A model generated the notes under the pieces. That model saw nothing but the letters and a program-made list of their open reading frames with translations, ran no database searches and was not told the origin of the DNA. A DNA stretch of 64,000 nucleotides from an uncultured Lachnospiraceae bacterium (GTDB taxonomy: Bacteria; Bacillota; Clostridia; Lachnospirales; Lachnospiraceae), in NCBI GenBank assembly GCA_910579395.1, contig CAJTUC010000018.1, forward strand, positions 17,349 to 81,348, written 5' to 3'. Below, piece by piece: positions 61,545 to 64,000 of the stretch (positions within the stretch are counted from its first letter, which is position 1; each line of letters opens with the position of its first letter). The position numbers were made by a program, and so were the translations under genes.

Positions 61545-63421
61545 TCAACCACTGGCATTATTTTTCAGATACATTACCGTACTCTCCGGACAAAGTGTTT
61601 CCACAATATGCCAATTCTTTTCTTCTAAGGCTTTCCTTACTAATGTTGCACTGACAACGCCGCCCTCTTCCTCGTCGCAAGTCATCCTCGGTATCTCAAC
61701 GATATTAATTCCATATTCTGGCAGAATCCGCTTCATTGTCTCGTTATATGATCTGGTTACTTCATCAAATGGCTCCTCTCCCACGAAACGATATTGAATT
61801 CTTAGACTTGGGGCCACAATATCCCCGAAAATACGGATGTCATAATCCATCTCTTCTATAACCTGTACTGTTTCTTTTTCAAAATACTGGGCAAAAGTAT
61901 CTTTTGATAAAATATACTTCCGGACGGAATAACCTGTACACCAACCAAGTCCGCAACACCCTGCTCTACCATCCTGAATCTGTCCTGGAACGAAAAATAC
62001 GATTTATCTTCCTCAACAACAAACACATACAATCTGTCCACTCTGCCCAATGCCTGTTCTATCAGATATCGATGTCCTCTGGTAAATGGGTTACAATTCA
62101 CAACAATTGCTCCGACCAGAGACTTATCGTTTTCCTTGTGTAATCCATATCGGGCAAAATATCCCATAAAATATTCATGTACGTCCCAACGAATATAATA
62201 ATCCTGTATTTTTTCAGGTGCACTGGAATTTTTCGGGACCTCCAGTACCTTCTCCCTACAGAAATCCCTGTAAATCCTCTCTGCAATCTTTTGATTAACG
62301 ATATGATTGCAATGCAGTGGATGATTTATCAGATTATCTGTCAAAGATGGTATCTCCAAAAATACCTCTGTCAAATCTCCCTGAAAAAGCACATTACGCA
62401 TTCTTTTATCTATCTTCGGTTTTTTTACACACCAAATAATCACAATATCATTTGCCGACAATTCTTCTCCAAACATACGCCCATAACATAAATTCGGATC
62501 ATACATTCCCTTATTCAATACTTTCCATTCCATATCATGATTCTCATTCAAGCAATCCTGCAAATAGTATGCAATTGTAGATTCGTCTTTACAATATCCT
62601 CCTACTACAATACATGGGCCATACATAATAATTCTCCGATCTGCACCGGCCGGATTATTTGGCGTAACGCGGTACCCGTTTTTAAAATGATAGTATTTTC
62701 CATCCATATCAAGAAAAGTCGTAATTCCATTTTTCACCACAGGCCTGCAAAGATCCATTTCGGATATCATCGTCTCAACAATATCTGTTTCGTAATATAA
62801 CTGATAAAATTTTCTCCACTCTTCCTTCGAAAGTCCCAGCCGGTCAGCACATATCCCACTGTCTGCTTTTTCCCTGCGTTTTTTCAATATTCCGATTTCC
62901 TGCTCACTCAGGTGCTTCATTACTTTTGTATGACAGTAACTATAAAACACAACTCTGGCCTTTGTTTTACATACAAACCTCTCTATCTCCTGCATATGCC
63001 ATGCATGTGCTCTGGCATATTTTAATGCTCGCTTCTGCTTATTTCTTAATCCTTCTTCTTTTTCATATCTGATAATCCCTGCCAATTCATTCTCATCTGT
63101 CATAACCGGTATTTCATTAATCGTCCTTTTGTGTTCAAAAAATTCTACTGCCATACGATAATCAATCTTTTTCAAAAAAGTATACTGTTGATTAATCTTT
63201 AGCTCCTTTTGATTTTCCTCATAAAATCGTTCCAAATCTCCAATAGAACATACACCCAGCATTTTACCGGCTTTATGAACATACAGTATCTCATCTTCAC
63301 AGCTCATAAAGTGATAATAGGCCGCTGCCGGCAAATCTAAAATATCCTCCATCTCATAAACCGATGTCATATACTCTTTGGAAAGAAAAATAAGATCCGC
63401 TTCTTTTATATTCATCTTCAT
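61545..63421 (-). pseudogene. Citrate-lyase-ligase-like nucleotidyltransferase, frameshifted
   Basis: The first part (61856-63421) encodes about 521 aa and stops soon after VQVIPSG. The remaining 100 or so codons continue in another frame (61545-61850, from MDYDIRIFG). The paralog just upstream reads IPSGKYILSKDTFAQYFEKE; here the same DNA has one base fewer, near 61917-61922, giving SGSIFYQKILL. Domains: a CBS-like N-terminal part (to about 130), an unrecognised middle with IIMYGPCIVVGGYCKDES, and a C-terminal HIGH-type adenylyltransferase domain (GAIVVNCNPFTRGHRYLIEQ, SATLVRKAL) as in citrate lyase ligase CitC. It could be a pseudogene, a sequencing error or a programmed shift. Confidence 0.75.
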
Positions 63422-63465
63422 AACCATGCTCCTTCTCAGTTTGCAGATTTATGCCCTCAAGCATA

Positions 63466-64000
63466 TCATTTCTCCCCATCATACATATTTTTCAGATAGA
63501 ACACCGTACTTATAGGACATAGCATTTCTATCTCCTGCCAGTTCTTCTCTTTCAACGCTTTTCTTACCAGCGTCGCACTGATAATATTTCCACTCTCCGC
63601 ATCGCACACAGCCCTTGGAATCTCAACCACGGTAACACCATATTCCGGTAAAATCCGTTTCATCGTTTCGTTATATGCCTTTGTTACTCTGTCAAACGGT
63701 TCCTCTCCTACAAAACGATATTGTATTCCCAAATCTTTCGCCACGACCTCACCGAAAATACGGATATCATAATCCATATTTTCTATTACATGCACATTTT
63801 CCTTCTCAAAATACTGGGCAAAAGTGTCTTTTGATAAAATATATTTCCCGGATGGAATAACTCGGACATCCGCTAAATCCTCAACTCCCTGCTGTACCAT
63901 CCTGATCCTGTCCTGAAAAGCAAAATACGACTTATCTTCTTCAACGACAAAAACATACAATTTATCTACTCTGCGCAGGGCCTGCTCGATCAAATATCTG
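63466..64000 (-). CDS. Citrate-lyase-ligase-like nucleotidyltransferase, C-terminal part (runs off the window)
   Basis: These 177 or so codons are the C-terminal part of a second copy of the preceding gene and are open to the window end. They include RYLIEQALRRVDKLYVFVVE, an intact IPSGKYILSKDTFAQYF, the YRFVGEEPFDRVTKAYNETM segment and ISATLVRKALKEKNW. The domain is a nucleotidyltransferase of the CitC kind, probably transferring AMP or CMP. It is 38 bases upstream of its frameshifted relative, a tandem duplication, with roughly 80% similar residues by eye over the shared part. Confidence 0.82.
   Translation of the reverse strand, partial: RYLIEQALRRVDKLYVFVVEEDKSYFAFQDRIRMVQQGVEDLADVRVIPSGKYILSKDTFAQYFEKENVHVIENMDYDIRIFGEVVAKDLGIQYRFVGEEPFDRVTKAYNETMKRILPEYGVTVVEIPRAVCDAESGNIISATLVRKALKEKNWQEIEMLCPISTVFYLKNMYDGEK

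Overview
The window reads as chromosomal DNA of a motile, spore-forming or formerly spore-forming member of the Clostridia, most likely Lachnospiraceae. The reasons are moderate GC with AT-rich gaps, strong AGGAGG-type ribosome binding sites, a complete spoIIIA operon, spoIVB, spoIIM and a Coat-F-like gene, flagellin with csrA, and Firmicutes gene orders such as rimO-pgsA-cinA-recA-recX-rny and asp23-nusB-xseA-xseB-ispA-dxs-tlyA-nadK-argR-recN-spoIVB-spo0A. No rRNA, tRNA, IS element or CRISPR array was seen.

Layout. 1-1.5 kb: the 5' end of a flagellin gene, csrA, and a small tyrosine recombinase gene lying between two inverted 33-bp sites. The right end of that segment carries a sigma-28-type promoter facing away from csrA and flagellin. 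This looks like a self-contained invertible flagellar switch, here in the presumed OFF orientation, and is the most interesting item in the window. 1.6-9.7 kb: dCMP deaminase, a YeiH-type exporter, an unusual ThyX, an amino-acid ABC transporter whose promoter contains a LexA-like box, upp, a PadR regulator, a TraX-like protein and an unknown membrane protein. 9.8-13.3 kb: gap-pgk-tpiA. 13.3-22.6 kb: a PHP phosphatase, mnmA, a flippase, DAHP synthase, xerD, spoIIM, a Nudix hydrolase and an aminotransferase. Two copies of a 193-bp structured element lie here, each with a conserved 103-nt core between 45-bp complementary arms that differ between the copies.

22.8-33.4 kb: rny, recX, recA (with LexA boxes), an Asn/Gln/Tyr/Gly-repeat membrane protein, cinA, pgsA, rimO, rpoZ, gmk, remA and yicC. 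These form a leftward housekeeping block divergent from rqcH. 35.5-39.5 kb: two small spore-coat-like genes, a second flippase and glgA, preceded by six diverged 30-bp hairpin repeats. 39.5-50.6 kb: the asp23-to-spo0A block, in which Spo0A lacks most of its receiver domain. 50.6-54.7 kb: a transglutaminase-like protein, prfC and deoB. 55-60.4 kb: spoIIIAA-AH behind a good sigma-E promoter. 60.5-64 kb: a TIM-barrel isomerase and two tandem citrate-lyase-ligase-like genes, the first broken by a frameshift and the second cut by the window edge.

Spore genes are spread through the window and appear largely intact, but the spo0A gene at its usual locus would make a protein that phosphorelay cannot control. 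All functional calls rest on reading translated sequence and motifs by eye; no database search was run.
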